Shown piece by piece: positions 34,540-45,601 of a stretch of 64,000 bases of DNA. Every line of letters begins with the position of its first letter. The stretch's first letter is position 1. Source of the DNA: Pollenia angustigena (lineage: Eukaryota > Arthropoda > Insecta > Diptera > Polleniidae); assembly GCA_930367215.1 (NCBI GenBank), contig OV884059.1, forward strand, positions 10,440,945 to 10,504,944, given 5' to 3'. Both the position numbers and the translations under genes were made by a program. The notes beneath the pieces are model-generated. The model had not been told where the DNA came from, did no database searches, and worked only from the letters and a program-made list of their open reading frames with translations.

Positions 34540-35310
34540 GCCCCTAAAGTTTTTGAAATTTTTGAAAAAGCGTTTGGTGGTATAAGTCAAAAAAAATATA
34601 CTAAGGGCCATTATTATAACTTGGCGTTAGCTGTTATCTGACAGTTAACAGACGCTTTTTGACAGATAACACATTATTATCTGTCAATTTAATCTTTACT
34701 TTAGCTAACTTCGTTGTAATAATGGCCCTAAATGTACTTCTGAGCTAAAAAGTAATTTGAGTTGTCTTCAGTTGAATCGTGTGGCGATTCTTTTCTTAGA
34801 ATTAATTAACCCTCTAACTCTCATTTTAAGGGGTCGTTTTTGTTATTTTTCCCAACTCTTACACAAAAGTATACTAAAACGGCATTTTTAATGGTTAAAA
34901 TGTTCCACGAATATTTTTTGCATTAAATTTCACTATGGGTCTTCTTAGACCAAAAGTTCGTGCAATGTATATAAAACTAATTCTCGAAATTTCGGGCATT
35001 TAAATTTTTGAAATTCTTGAAAAGGCGTTTGGTACAAGTCAAAAAAATATAATAAATATACTTCTGAGCTAAAAGGACTATTTGAGATGTCTTCGGTAAA
35101 ATTGTATGGCGATTGTTTTCTAAGAATATATTAACCCTCTAACACTCATTTTAAGGGGCCTATTTGGTCCTTTTTTTAACTTCTACACTAAAACGGCCCG
35201 TTAGAGGGTTAATATGTTCTACGAATATTTTTTGCATCAAATTTCACTAGGGATATTCTAAGACCAAAAATTCGTGAAATGTATGTAAAACGGGTTTTCG
35301 AAATTCCAGG
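34540..35310. repeat. two-unit tandem duplication
   Basis: Two diverged copies of a unit containing 'gcgtttggt', 'caagtcaaaaaaatat', 'acttctgagctaaaa', 'aaccctctaac', 'ggggcc/gtcg' and 'cacgaatattttttgcat', at about 34550-34990 and 34990-35310. The first copy is interrupted by the MITE at 34605-34728. Confidence 0.75.
34605..34728. mobile_element. PIF/Harbinger-like MITE, GGGCCATTATTA termini
   Basis: 124 bp. GGGCCATTATTATAAC is mirrored by GTTGTAATAATGGCCC, with TAA on both sides (34602-34604, 34729-34731). The second unit of the surrounding tandem duplication, 'ataataaatatacttctgag' near 35053, is the matching empty site. Confidence 0.88.
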
Positions 35311-35314
35311 CCTT

Positions 35315-35506
35315 GACACGTCGGATTTTTGCAGGATGTGCGAACAAACAGAGAAGATAGAGACAGTATATTCTGTATCACTGTCCTAGTTTACAGAACA
35401 GCAGGCTGAGATGGCTGGGCAGTAAGTGCCTGGGCGAATTGGGAGTTGTCTCCGGTTGTAAGATCGAGAATATGACAAGAATCGTTATTTTTTTTATTTG
35501 TTTTTG
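35315..35506 (+). pseudogene. LINE ORF2 C-terminus with zinc knuckle, frameshifted
   Basis: Reads DFCRMCEQTEKIETVYS, then after a frameshift HCPSLQNSRLRWLGSKCLGE. C-x2-C ... H-x-C spacing is that of the C-terminal zinc knuckle of jockey/R1-type LINE ORF2. A stop follows, then a short AT-rich tail that could be the element's 3' UTR. Clearly dead. Confidence 0.7.
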
Positions 35507-36025
35507 GGACTGAAATTTGATTTTATTCTAAGATTTTTTTTTTTTTAATAATCAATCTCTTAGCAGAAATAAACTTTAATACTCATAAAAGTAAGTACCT
35601 TGATTTGATTTAATTACAAACGTTGATGTTTTGTAATAAAATACTTTGCAATTCAAAAGTTAAACTTGAGTTTCAGTATTTAAATGTTAATAAACTCATA
35701 AATTATTCAGAATGTTTGTGATCATATTACGAATTTTTAAAGCATTTACATTTAAAAATTAAAAGTTACGTAGTAAATGAACTCAATGGGTTTAACGAAT
35801 ACATTGAAACTTTAAAAACAGTGAAATAAAACAGAATTAAAAATGTACTTTTTTGAAAACAGAAAAATTGTCGATACAAAATTTTCAACGCATTTTTTTA
35901 AAAGAATTTTTTTGTCTTTGAAATTTTGTTTGTTGGATTAATTTTGTAATTTTAAAATAATCTCCATTATTTTTCTTACTAATTTATTGAAGTACTCTTT
36001 TTTGAATCCTATTTTATGTTATATA

Positions 36026-36574
36026 TGGGCATTTCCTGGGGTCACGAACGTACGTTCGTACGCTTTTGATGTACAAATAATATAGAAAACAAAACTTTGG
36101 GTAGCTTTATATTTAGTGCAAAAGATGGATTTCATCGAGTTTAAGTTCTCATAATAAGAGTTATAAAAGTGTGGTCACGAACGTACGCAAAATAGAAGTC
36201 AACTTTGGCTGACAGTAGTGAAATGAAAAAATCAGCGCAATGGAACGGAATATTCAAAAGTGATTAATTTATTTTAAAAGTGTATTAATGAAGTCTCCAT
36301 CCAGTATTTACAAAATAAAATATCTCTCTTGGTTTCTGTTTAATTGGCTTATTTACCGGTCGCGAACGTACGGATCGTGAACGTACTATTTTTCCATATA
36401 TTTTTTTATTATTATCACCATGAATTTTACCATAAATGTCTTCAAATTTGAGATATGCTATGAAACCATTCTTTTATAAGAACAATGACTTTTTTATAAT
36501 AATAAACAATAAAAGACGATGATAATCAACATTTTAATTTTTCATCCTGGTAGACCATTCTGGGGAAATGCCCA
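36026..36574. mobile_element. TA-TSD element, TGGGCATTTCC termini #2
   Basis: TGGGCATTTCCTGG at the left, CTGGGGAAATGCCCA at the right, TA on both sides. GTCACGAACGTACG or a close variant occurs at about 36041, 36174, 36359 and 36374, with an inverted GTACGTTCG at 36051. Related to 20918-22346 by termini and by the general form of the word, not by its exact sequence. Confidence 0.82.
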
Positions 36575-36696
36575 TATGTATATGTATACTTATATATTTC
36601 TAAAAAAAATTTCAAATTTTAAAACAGGATTTGTTTTTCTCGATGTTTTTCTGTTAAGATTCCTTTAAATTGCCTTATTTTTACAATTCCCTAATA

Positions 36697-37245
36697 GTGC
36701 ATTTACACTTGTAATTTTCAAACTAGTTTACGATCGTAAACTACTTTCATAAACTATACCGTTTACATCAGCATTTTTGACAGTTAAGTTGTTTACCTTT
36801 GACAAGTTCTTAGCCCCAATAATAAAAAAAAAAACGTTGATGCACATTCATACGAACATATAAACAAACCTTTTATTTCCGTTGTCCATCTAAAAGAAAA
36901 TATGTAAAAAAACTAACATTTCTTATAAATTTAGAATTGTTTTAAACATTTTCTTTGTTTATTTTATTTTTCTTACTATTGTTTTGGCTTTTTTTTACAG
37001 ATAAAAGTAAATTCTTTTTACTTTATTTTTTTTTATTTTTTAAGGAAATGTCAAATATCACCAGCATTGCCAGAACAAAATTTGAAAAACAGAGTTGCAT
37101 TAACAAAAACTGGTTGTTTGTAACTAGTTTATCTCAAAAGCTAGTTACAAACGTGTTTATAATTTGTATGGATAAACAAGTTTCTCAAACTAGTTTATCA
37201 TCATAAACAACTTATAACCTGTTTATGGCGTAGGTGTAAATGCAC
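36697..37245. mobile_element. TA-TSD element, GTGCATTTACAC termini
   Basis: GTGCATTTACAC at the left is exactly mirrored by GTGTAAATGCAC at the right with TA on both sides. Subterminal word CTAGTTTA / AAACTAGTTT repeated in both halves, with GATCGTAAAC and ATCATAAAC. The frame at 36955-37206 is a by-product. Confidence 0.8.
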
Positions 37246-37929
37246 TATTACACTTTTTAAATAATTATAACATCCTGAAAATATGCTACAAAAATTTGTT
37301 ACATATTTACAAAAAAAAAGCCAAGTTCTCTAGTAAACACAAAAACGCACACACACACACTCGCATGAGAAAACAAAACAAAAAAGTAAATAAAGCTCTT
37401 GCTTTCATCATGCGTTGCCAGATGTGAGGATTTGTCCTAAAATTGGGAATTTGTCCCCAAATTAATGGGGACAGATTTTGATGAGGGTATTTATGGATTT
37501 TGGCAAAATGTGGGGACATAAAATTTTCTTGATGGTTTTTTTTTTTACTAAAAATAATTCTTTTTATATCTTCTATTTGCGGAAAATCACAGGAATTTTA
37601 CTTAAAAAAAAATAAGACTGTGTTGTTAGCACAACGATGTCTTCAACACATTTTTGACTTTGTCGCCTATACCCAGTTGCCCATGTCTTCAAGACAACGT
37701 CGACGACGCGTACAAGACCCATAGTAAAACCCTGACGACATGTTGGCGACAGCCCATGCAAATCGTCGACGACTTTTACGAACAAAGGGCACTTATGTCG
37801 TACACGACATGTGGGCGACATTATCATGCACATTGGCGTTTATGATCATATGGGTAACAATGTGGTTAAAGTTGTAATTGGCGACTATATAAACGAATTT
37901 TTCCTCATATAGTCGTTAATGCCCGATTA

Positions 37930-38389
37930 AGGCCAGTTTACACGGTAATACAATGTATTACGACTTTGTAGAATCAAAATAATATGAAATTCTCTCCGTG
38001 TTTAAAAGAAAAAAATAAAAGTCTGTTGAGAGTATACTTTATGTTTACACGTTTTGTATAAGTAAAATCAAAAATAATAACAAAAAATCAGATGGTTGCA
38101 GTTTTACAATTTTTACAAAAACAACATGAACATTTTCTGAGTTGATTTTAGTTGTTCTTGTAATAGTATAAAAATACTACCACCTTCAATATACTCCGTT
38201 AAAATGCACCTCTGGTGTGATGAAAATACATAAGTTTCTAAAATGGTTTAGAAAAAAACCATTTACCGACCGCTTGTCAGATTTTGTATTCGGATTTTCT
38301 CTTACTCAATGCATTTTGGTTTTATATGATATGATTTCTCTCATTCTACATTATGTCGTAATACAAAGTATTACCGTGTAAACTGGCCT
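37930..38389. mobile_element. PIF/Harbinger-like element, AGGCCAGTTTACACGG termini
   Basis: AGGCCAGTTTACACGGTAAT is mirrored by ATTACCGTGTAAACTGGCCT with TTA on both sides (37927-37929, 38390-38392). The other palindrome arm holds the empty site (complement of 'cccgattagctac' near 40050), showing that insertion followed the inverted duplication. Confidence 0.92.
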
Positions 38390-38519
38390 TTAGCGACATT
38401 ATCTTGATAGTGCCGTTAATGACAGTATTGTGGACGCTATCTACAATTTAGTCGCTGATAGGTAAGCGACAATTGGGGTGTAACGAATACTGATGTATCG
38501 GCGATACTTAAGATTTTCC

Positions 38520-38790
38520 GATATAACCAGGATAAGGGGAAAGGGTAAAGGGGTCTACCTTGAGGATATAGATACTTCAACGTCAAATAGGTTTCCTGAC
38601 GACTGCAGTATGTTTTTGGCAGAGGCTCTAGGGATTTTGAAGGCCGTAGAATTGGTAAGAGGTAACATTTCTTGGGCTCGACGGTCACTATTTATGTGGA
38701 CAGTTCTTAGGGCTGTGAGTTCACACTAGTAAATGACTGCAGAAGAGCTCTAAGGGAAATATTAGGAGAATATGAAGTGTGTGTATGCTA
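38520..38790 (+). pseudogene. LINE RNase H fragment, left palindrome arm
   Basis: Frames read SNRFPDDCSMFLAEALGILK and VELVRGNISWARRSLFMW, then after a frameshift LVNDCRRALREILGEYEVCV and a stop. This is the middle of a LINE RNase H domain (the acidic residue in D-D-C-S and A-E-x-x-G-I). The segment with the W-V-P-G-H signature is missing. Confidence 0.65.
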
Positions 38791-39499
38791 GATATGGCAA
38801 TGTAGTCATCAGAAACATTAATAAACAGAACAGGCAAGAATAACGCTATAAGTTACAAAATAATTGTGGAGGAAAGCAAAAAAACGTTTTTACCATTCAG
38901 GATTATTTTTATTTTAATTTTTTTTTTATTATCAAAAAGAATGATAATTAAAGCAAAAAATCAAGAAATTTTAAATTAAAAACAAGTTTAAAGTTTATAA
39001 CTTTTTTTAGTAGAGGACACTTATGATGTCACTTACGTTGTCCTCAATAAAGAAAAAATTTAAATTAAAAAAATTTAAACACGACAAAATACAATTTTTG
39101 TTACTTAAGTTGTCTTCATCAATTGTATATAGGCGACAAATTCAAAAATGTCCTAAAGATATCGTTGACGACATTTGCGTCTATGACTAATTTGCCAACT
39201 GGGATATAGCTTTGATGACGACAACTTAAGTAACAAAAATTGTATTTTGTCGTGTTTAAAATCGTATTTAACATTTGTCCTCCACTAAAAAAAAAATGAA
39301 AAACTCTAATTTTGTACGTAAAATATTAAATTAAATATAAATAAAAATTATTTTTGATAATAAAAAAAAAATTAAAGAATAAATAGAAATGCAAGTAAAA
39401 ACGTTATTTGCTCTCCTGAAAAAATGTATAACGTTAATCGCGGCTGTGCTTCAATTGTGAAATTGGACAAACGTGAATTGATGGGCCAATATGCACAAA

Positions 39500-39960
39500 C
39501 AAATTAATGTTCCTGCTGACTACATTGCCATATGTAAAGTTCAAAACCCATGGCCTAATTAATCAAGAGCCTATTGGAAGTCTGACGGTCTCTACACATC
39601 TAGAATCGCCTATTTTCGAGTCCAGTCTCCCAAACTCATCGCATATTGTATTAGCGGTGATGTTGCAGTGACCAGGTACCTAGCATACACTCACTACATA
39701 CTCTTCTAATATTTTCCTTAGAGCTCTTCTACAATCATTTACTAGTTTGGAATTCACAGCTCATCAAAGCCCTGAGATCTTTCCACATATATAGTGACCT
39801 TCGAGCCCCATCAATATTATCTTTTACCAATTTTACGGCCTTCAAAATCCCTAGAAGCTCTACCAAAAATATATTGCCGTCGTCAGGAAGCCTATTTGAC
39901 CTTTTAGTAGTTATCCTCAAGACAGATCGTTTTACCCGTTCCCCTTATCATGGATACATC
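39500..39960 (-). pseudogene. LINE RNase H fragment, right palindrome arm
   Basis: On the minus strand reads SNRLPDDGNIFLVELLGILK, VKLVKDNIDGARRSLYMW, then NDCRRALRKILEEYVVSVC, and further VPGHCNITANTICDEFGR, all broken by frameshifts or stops. It aligns with the left-arm copy and additionally retains the V-P-G-H-C-N signature. Confidence 0.65.
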
Positions 39961-40215
39961 GGCAATCTAAAGTAATTGTTAAAAATTTGTAACAATTTTT
40001 AGTTAATGAACACAGCCCACAAAACTGTCATCAAGGACACTATTATGTAGCTAATCGGGCATTGACGACTTTAAGAAAAATGACAATTCAACCACAACTT
40101 CAACCTCGTTGGTACCCATATGATCATTAACGACAATTTGCATGGGCTGTTGCCAACATGTCGTCGAGATTTACTATGGGTCTTGTACGCGTCGTCGACG
40201 TTGTCTTGAAGACAT

Positions 40216-41046
40216 CTTACTTGCGATTTTAACATCTTATTTGCGATTTTAAGTCAGAATCGCCAATGTAAGATTTGCTATTTCTTTCATATATGTAATC
40301 GTGGTAAAGTTTATGTATCCACAAACCATATGCATAAATAAATTAATGAATTATAATGATGCCTACTTGACTTGTTTGCGATTTTTTAAAAACAGCTTAA
40401 ATTGGATATTTATGTGAAAAAGTGGACATTATACTTTATATGTGAGCAGCTAACTTTGATGTTTTATATGCAAATATTTTAAAACTGCTCAAAATTATGA
40501 TAAATATGCAGATATACAAAAGGCACGTAAGCAAGGATTTTGAAGAATAATTACAGAAAATGTGTGTTTTGAGCAGTTAAGTCAAAGTGCAGCTAATTTT
40601 TTAATTTTTTGTATAAAATAAATGTTAAGATGTCTAAAATTTTGCGCATTTTTCTTAAATGTGCAGGTATAGAAAGTGTACTTAAAAAAGAATTTTGTAT
40701 GGGATTTTAGAGTGTAATGACAAAAATTATTCATTTTGTGCAGTAAGTCAAAAGTGCACGTAAACAAAAGGCAGTTAAGTCAAAACTACTGTAATTAAAT
40801 TGTGTTTGTAAAATTAATGGACCAAATTGGGCATTTAGATTTTGAAATGGGGATTTTTGGGAAATTCATATTTTAATTTAGGGACATAAGTTAAAAGTTT
40901 TTTAGCAACACTGCTTATTTTTGCAATTAACTCTCGGCGAGTGGTAAAAGTTGTTGTTGCTTGTGTGGGGGTGTACATACTTATTAAACTGGTTTACAGC
41001 CAAAAAATACCAAGAACGCCACATGCCTACATAAGTTAATTGGGAC
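40216..41046. other. AT-rich stretch with TTGCGATTTTAA copies
   Basis: Starts with three copies of CTTA(C/T)TTGCGATTTTAA/ATCGCCAATGTAAG-like text near 40220-40270. The 61-codon minus frame at 40582 is not supported. Confidence 0.4.
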
Positions 41047-41644
41047 CTCCTGAACACGAAAAACGCTGTAATTTTTTTTCCTAAGTACCGTTTGTTATAT
41101 AACGGTACTTTTGTGTTTTTTTAAATACATCAGTTTTAACGAATTTATAAAAAAACGGAATTTTATATGAGATAAAAATATTGTCGTTTCACAAAATCCT
41201 TAATAAAAACTTTATTTTTCATCCGATTTTTTTTTCAAATTACGCTTAAAATGTTAGTAATTAAATATACTATGGTCCCACTCAAACCCTTGTGGAGCAC
41301 AACCGAAAAATCCGATCGAAACAATAAAATGGCTTTTTTACGTTTTTTTTTCAAAATTTTTCATTTTTATTTCGTTTTTTTTCTTCGTTATATTAAATAT
41401 CTGGAATGTTTTATTTTTAAACCAAATAGTATATTAAATTACTAACATTTAAAGCGTAATTTGAATCGGATGAAAAATAAAGTTTTTATTAAGGATTTTG
41501 TGAAACGACAATATTTTTATCTCATATAAAATTCCGTTTTTTTATAAATTCGTTAAAACTGATGTATTTAAAAAACACAAAAGTACCGTTATATAAAAAA
41601 CGGTACTTAGGAAAAAAAATTACAGCGTTTTTCGTGTTCAGGAG
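41047..41644. mobile_element. foldback with about 205-bp arms, CCTGAACACG termini
   Basis: CCTGAACACGAAAAACGCTG at 41049 is mirrored by CAGCGTTTTTCGTGTTCAGG ending at 41642; the arms stay nearly identical for about 205 bp, including ACGGTACTT and TTTTTCATCCGAT. Spacer about 185 bp. No clear target duplication. The frame at 41251-41445 is the spacer. Confidence 0.82.
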
Positions 41645-42062
41645 AATCGTCACTTTTAAGAAAGAAAAATCGTCAAATATGGCAGCAATGATTTGAGAGT
41701 AGAATAAAAATAATTGACAACAAGCATAGATTCAAACTTTGGAAAAAATAAAGTTTTTACTTTGATATCAAATGTGACGAGATATTTTAAACTGACTTGT
41801 CATTTTAATTTTTTTAAAAAGCAATTATTGTTGTAAATTATGAATAGGTCCGCCGCAATCTCTACAGTTTGAATAGTTAATTTTTTTTTTTCAAGAATTT
41901 TATAAACTTACCAATGGAATATTGAATATTTGATATACTCTTAATAAATTTATTATCAACAATAAATAAAGACACTTACCTAAAAAGAAAAAGACAAGAA
42001 AGAGAAATATATATTAGTAAAAAGATTTTTTTAAATTCATAATTTTAAAGCTACGTTCACAA

Positions 42063-42287
42063 CAAGGCGAATTCATCCCAGGTAATCTCGGGACTACAAC
42101 AAGTACAACACGTACAAAAACCACAAGCAATTTGTTTTTGTAAAATCATTGTACAATGTCAAAAACAGAAATAAAACAAAACAGAAACAAGGATAATAAA
42201 AGAGAATAAACAAAATTTTGACAACCAACAGTGATTTTAGCTAATATCAGCAGGGCTTTTGAGACCACCTGTAATAAATTCGCCTTG
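42063..42287. mobile_element. CAAGGCGAATT MITE #3
   Basis: 225 bp, CAAGGCGAATTCAT and ATAAATTCGCCTTG, bounded by a perfect 8-bp duplication GTTCACAA (42055-42062, 42288-42295). Confidence 0.92.
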
Positions 42288-42671
42288 GTTCACAATAAAA
42301 AAAAAACAGTTTCGTGTTTTCTTCTATCATTTTTCATATATTATTTTTCATATATTGTCCTTTCATTTTTAGAACAAAAATGTAACTAAAATTTTTTTAA
42401 ACATGTAACTAAAGTTGAGTCAACTAGAACTTCAGCAACAATTTGTATGAAATTGTTTCTGACGTTTAAAATAATTTTATTTAGTTTTGAATAAAAATTT
42501 TAACAAAATGTTTACAAAAATAATATTAAATGCATTGTGGCTAAAAATTTGCGAACGGTTTCTTGATGCAGAATGTGTGTGGTTGCAAAAGAAATTGTTG
42601 CTCTATTATGAACACCATATGAAAATGTTTTTTTGATTGTTAACGTAGCTTAATATTGCTATATTCGGCTA

Positions 42672-43490
42672 CACACAGAAAAAAATACCAATTTTAAAAT
42701 AACATGGCGAAATGTTGATTGAGAATCAAGGTAAATTTCTGCAAAAGTAAGCCCTTTATTTAAATTTATCATTACTTCATATTAATTTTAAATGAAAACT
42801 ATTAAAATTACCTTAAATCACGTGTATTTAATATTATTCACTGTTAAAATAACATTGTTCAATATTGAATCTCTAAAAACCTGTTTTATATTAAAATCCA
42901 AAACTTATCTTGTTAAATTAACATGCATACACACTAAAGTATGTACATTTTTTTATTTTCATGTTTAAAATATGTTATAAAAATAAGACAATTCCCGTAT
43001 TCTTTTAATTAAAATTATTTAGTTAAATAGCACATCAAGTTTTCAAAGTAGAATGATGACGAAAGTCATATCGGGCCATTCTGCTGATGTTTCTGTTAAC
43101 AAAGGAGATACAAAATAAGTGAATCATGTGTTACAGGGGTAAGAGTTTTGAATTATTCCTAAATAAATGCATATGTTGTCTTCACACTGTTATATCATAC
43201 TCCAAACAATTTGATTATACATACATCAAATTCACGTTGTTTCAACTTGAAATAACATTCATTCAACGTGATTCGGATTGTTATTTCAACATAAATGACA
43301 TTTTGCTTTAACTTTACTGCAAAATTAAATTAACAAGAATTAAAGTTATTTTAAAAGAAAAAAATGTTGTTCGCAAGTTATTGTAAAATCATGTTAAATT
43401 AACATGAAACAACAGTGAAGCAAAAACACTACTGAAAAATGTAAAATCAACCTTGTTTTGAACGAATTTACATTGACTTTTCTCTGTGTG
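42672..43490. mobile_element. TA-TSD element, CACAGAAAAA group #3
   Basis: CACACAGAAAAAAATAC at the left, CTTTTCTCTGTGTG at the right, TA on both sides. Interior words TTAAATTAACATG and TTAAAATAACAT are repeated in both halves, and there are GAATTAAAGTTATTTTAA-type mirrors. The flanking text 'atattcggcta|tgcgaa' is a remnant of a dispersed-repeat hairpin. Confidence 0.8.
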
Positions 43491-44040
43491 TATGCGAAAG
43501 TTATGTAAATACTGTTCTTTAGGCATAAATAAATTTTCTCCACGTATTTAATCCGGTACTTTGTTTTTCCAAACAAATTGTTCGAAATGCATACCTCGTA
43601 TTGGAAAAATCTGCCAATAAAACAAATTTTCTCCGGACAAAAAATTGTTCGGAAACAATGGGTGAATCTTGCTTAATTGATTAATATATCGAAGTGAATG
43701 ACCGTCTCTTCTTATGTAATTTTCATTACTTTAAATCTTTTACAATGGCGTCTTTGACATTTTTTTTTTCTGATAAAAAAAGTCAATGTGTTTTTTACAT
43801 TTTTATTTTGTTGAAAACACACACACTGTCACAGAAAACTGTTAAAAACACTCTAAAAACACACATTCACATTTTATGGTTTCTTATTTTGATTTCATTA
43901 ACATTTGCGGTCTACATAATTTCCATAAAAAAATGTTATTTGTTTTTAACTGTTAATGTTTTTGTTCAATAGTAATGCTAATTGAATTTTCTATAATAAA
44001 TTGGCTTTTATAATTTTGTCTTTTGTGCTTTTGCATATTT
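43491..44040. other. AT-rich non-coding stretch
   Basis: The 92-codon frame 43694-43972 is hydrophobic and low-complexity, without a recognised domain. Confidence 0.4.
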
Positions 44041-44046
44041 ATAACA

Positions 44047-44668
44047 GTGAAATCCCGATAATTCGGTATCAAAGGGACTGACTGCTTTTTACGAATTAGA
44101 GTATGTAGTTTTCAAAATAAAGAGATTTCGAATTAAAGAGGTTAAAATTAAAAAAAAACTGCTGTGCATTTATAGGGGTTTAAATTTAATGAACTGCAAA
44201 CAAACTTTTTAATAATATTGAATTTTTTTTTAAAACATATTGGTTTTTATTGCAAAATGCAAGAAATTATTTACGAGTAGGTATGATTAAAAAGCGTCTT
44301 CTCAAACTATGAACTAACCAAAAAAAAAAAAAACAAGAATCAATGAGGGGATTAAAACATATCGCTCATTTGCTGCAAGACCGGCATAACTAAAAAAAAT
44401 CCATTTCGAGATAAACGCATTTAAAGTTTTTGATTTGTTCTAACTACTTAGAAAAAACGAAGACACATTATTTTCAAACTGGGAAAGTATAAAAGATATA
44501 GAGATGAATTTAATACACAATTCTGCATCTGCCGGTCTTGCAGCAAATGAGCGATATGGGATTTTTGCGAATTATAAACTTTTTCTTTAAGGGACCAGCC
44601 AGCCGTTCATTTCAAACTCTTGAGGTTTTTCAATTAACGGAGTATGATTTATCGCGGTTTGACTGTAC
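44047..44668. mobile_element. pogo/Tc1-like element, CAGTGAAATCCCGATAA termini
   Basis: CAGTGAAATCCCGATAATTC at the left and TTATCGCGGTTTGACTG at the right are imperfect inverted ends; TA follows the right end and TAA precedes the left. The CAGT start and TA context resemble pogo/Tigger elements (inference). A smaller foldback is nested inside. Confidence 0.55.
44358..44558. mobile_element. nested foldback, CATATCGCTCATTTGCTGC termini
   Basis: CATATCGCTCATTTGCTGCA with AAGACCGGCA at the left is mirrored as TGCCGGTCTTGCAGCAAATG..CGATATG at the right, about 29 bp matching. GGATT flanks the left and the right; duplication length uncertain. Confidence 0.7.
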
Positions 44669-44735
44669 AATTTTGCACGATGTTTGTTGATGACACTTAA
44701 ATAAAATCAATCAATTATTCAAACTTTAATGTCTA

Positions 44736-45222
44736 CACGCAGAGAAAAAACATGTTTAAATATGGTCACCTCCAACAATACTATGTTTAAAGAAAATTTT
44801 AGCCATATTATGTTTAATTTAACCATATTTTTGTCACCGACAACTATGTTATGGTTTAATTAGTCCCCTATCAAGAAGCCACAACCATATTATGGTTGCC
44901 TCTAAACATTTTATGGTTAAATATGACAATAATTTGCTTGTAAATTGACGATAGTATTTTTCTCTTTTTCAAGAGCAACATGCTATGGTTGAAAACCAAC
45001 CATGTTATTATAAGTGTTAAACATATTTAAATTATTAATAACCATAATGTGTTCGTAGGCAACCATATTATGGTTGTGGCTTCTTGATGAAGGAATATTT
45101 TTACCATAATATGGTTGTCGTTAACAATAATATGGTTAAATTAAACATAATATGGTTAAAATTTTCTTTAAACATAGTATTGTTGGAGGTGACCATATTT
45201 AAACATGTTTTTTCTCTGGGTG
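44736..45222. mobile_element. TA-TSD palindrome, CACAGAAAAA group #4
   Basis: CACGCAGAGAAAAAACATG at the left is mirrored as CATGTTTTTTCTCTGGGTG at the right, TA on both sides. Nearly the whole 487 bp folds on itself. The word AACCATATTATGGTT, itself a palindrome, recurs about ten times. Confidence 0.88.
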
Positions 45223-45601
45223 TACAAACCTACAATCACATACATAAACAGTCATTTGCAGGCTTGAATGAATGTGTGTTTTCATGTTTGTTTGATTTCG
45301 TCACACTTTTGTCAACAATGTAAAAAAAAACAAACATGTCTTAGCTACTATACACTTTTTATTTTTTATTTTTTAAATGTTTTTATTTACTTTTGATGAG
45401 GTTGTAAAGGCCCAAATACATTGATCAAAATACTCATCAAGCCTTGTGGTAGTATTAGTGAAAATATGTTTGTATGTGTCACACCGACGATGCTGGATGG
45501 AAAATCAAATAGATATGACAAGCACACGTACACGATGAATTCGCCGGCTGGACAATCATTTGACAAGTGTATTTGGGCCTTAACGGTTTAATGAGTTTTT
45601 A

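Larger units (their letters stand above)
37680..40215. repeat. 2.5-kb composite palindrome carrying LINE pieces in both arms
   Basis: Left arm 37680-39121, right arm 39213-40215, loop about 91 bp. Pairing blocks in order: ATGTCTTCAAGACAACGTCG (37684) with its complement at 40196-40215, GCCCATGCAAAT with ATTTGCATGGGC, the LINE RNase H text, GGCAATGTAGTCA with TGACTACATTGCC, AGAGGACA with TGTCCTCC, and a 46-bp innermost pair ending GTTGTCTTCATCAA. Outer DNA is rich in GTCGTCGACGAC. The left arm is lengthened by a 460-bp insertion; the right arm keeps a LINE segment the left has lost. Confidence 0.8.
37413..40912. mobile_element. possible large hAT-like element enclosing the composite palindrome
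   Basis: GCGTTGCCAGATGTGAGGA at the left and TTTTTTAGCAACACT at the right resemble inverted hAT-like ends; GGGGACA/GGGGATTT words occur near both. Flanks GCTTTCAT and GCTTATTT match at only 5 of 8 positions, so the pairing is tentative. Words and terminus resemble the element at 59280-59857. Confidence 0.4.

Noticed and set aside
42640..43505. Short text 'atattcggct' on both sides of the CACAGAAAAA element #3 as a full family-1 copy
   Set aside because: Only the hairpin-end remnant is present; no other family-1 text is nearby.
43694..43972. Hydrophobic 92-codon frame as a membrane protein
   Set aside because: Phe/Ile/Leu-rich frames are expected from T-rich DNA; no other support.
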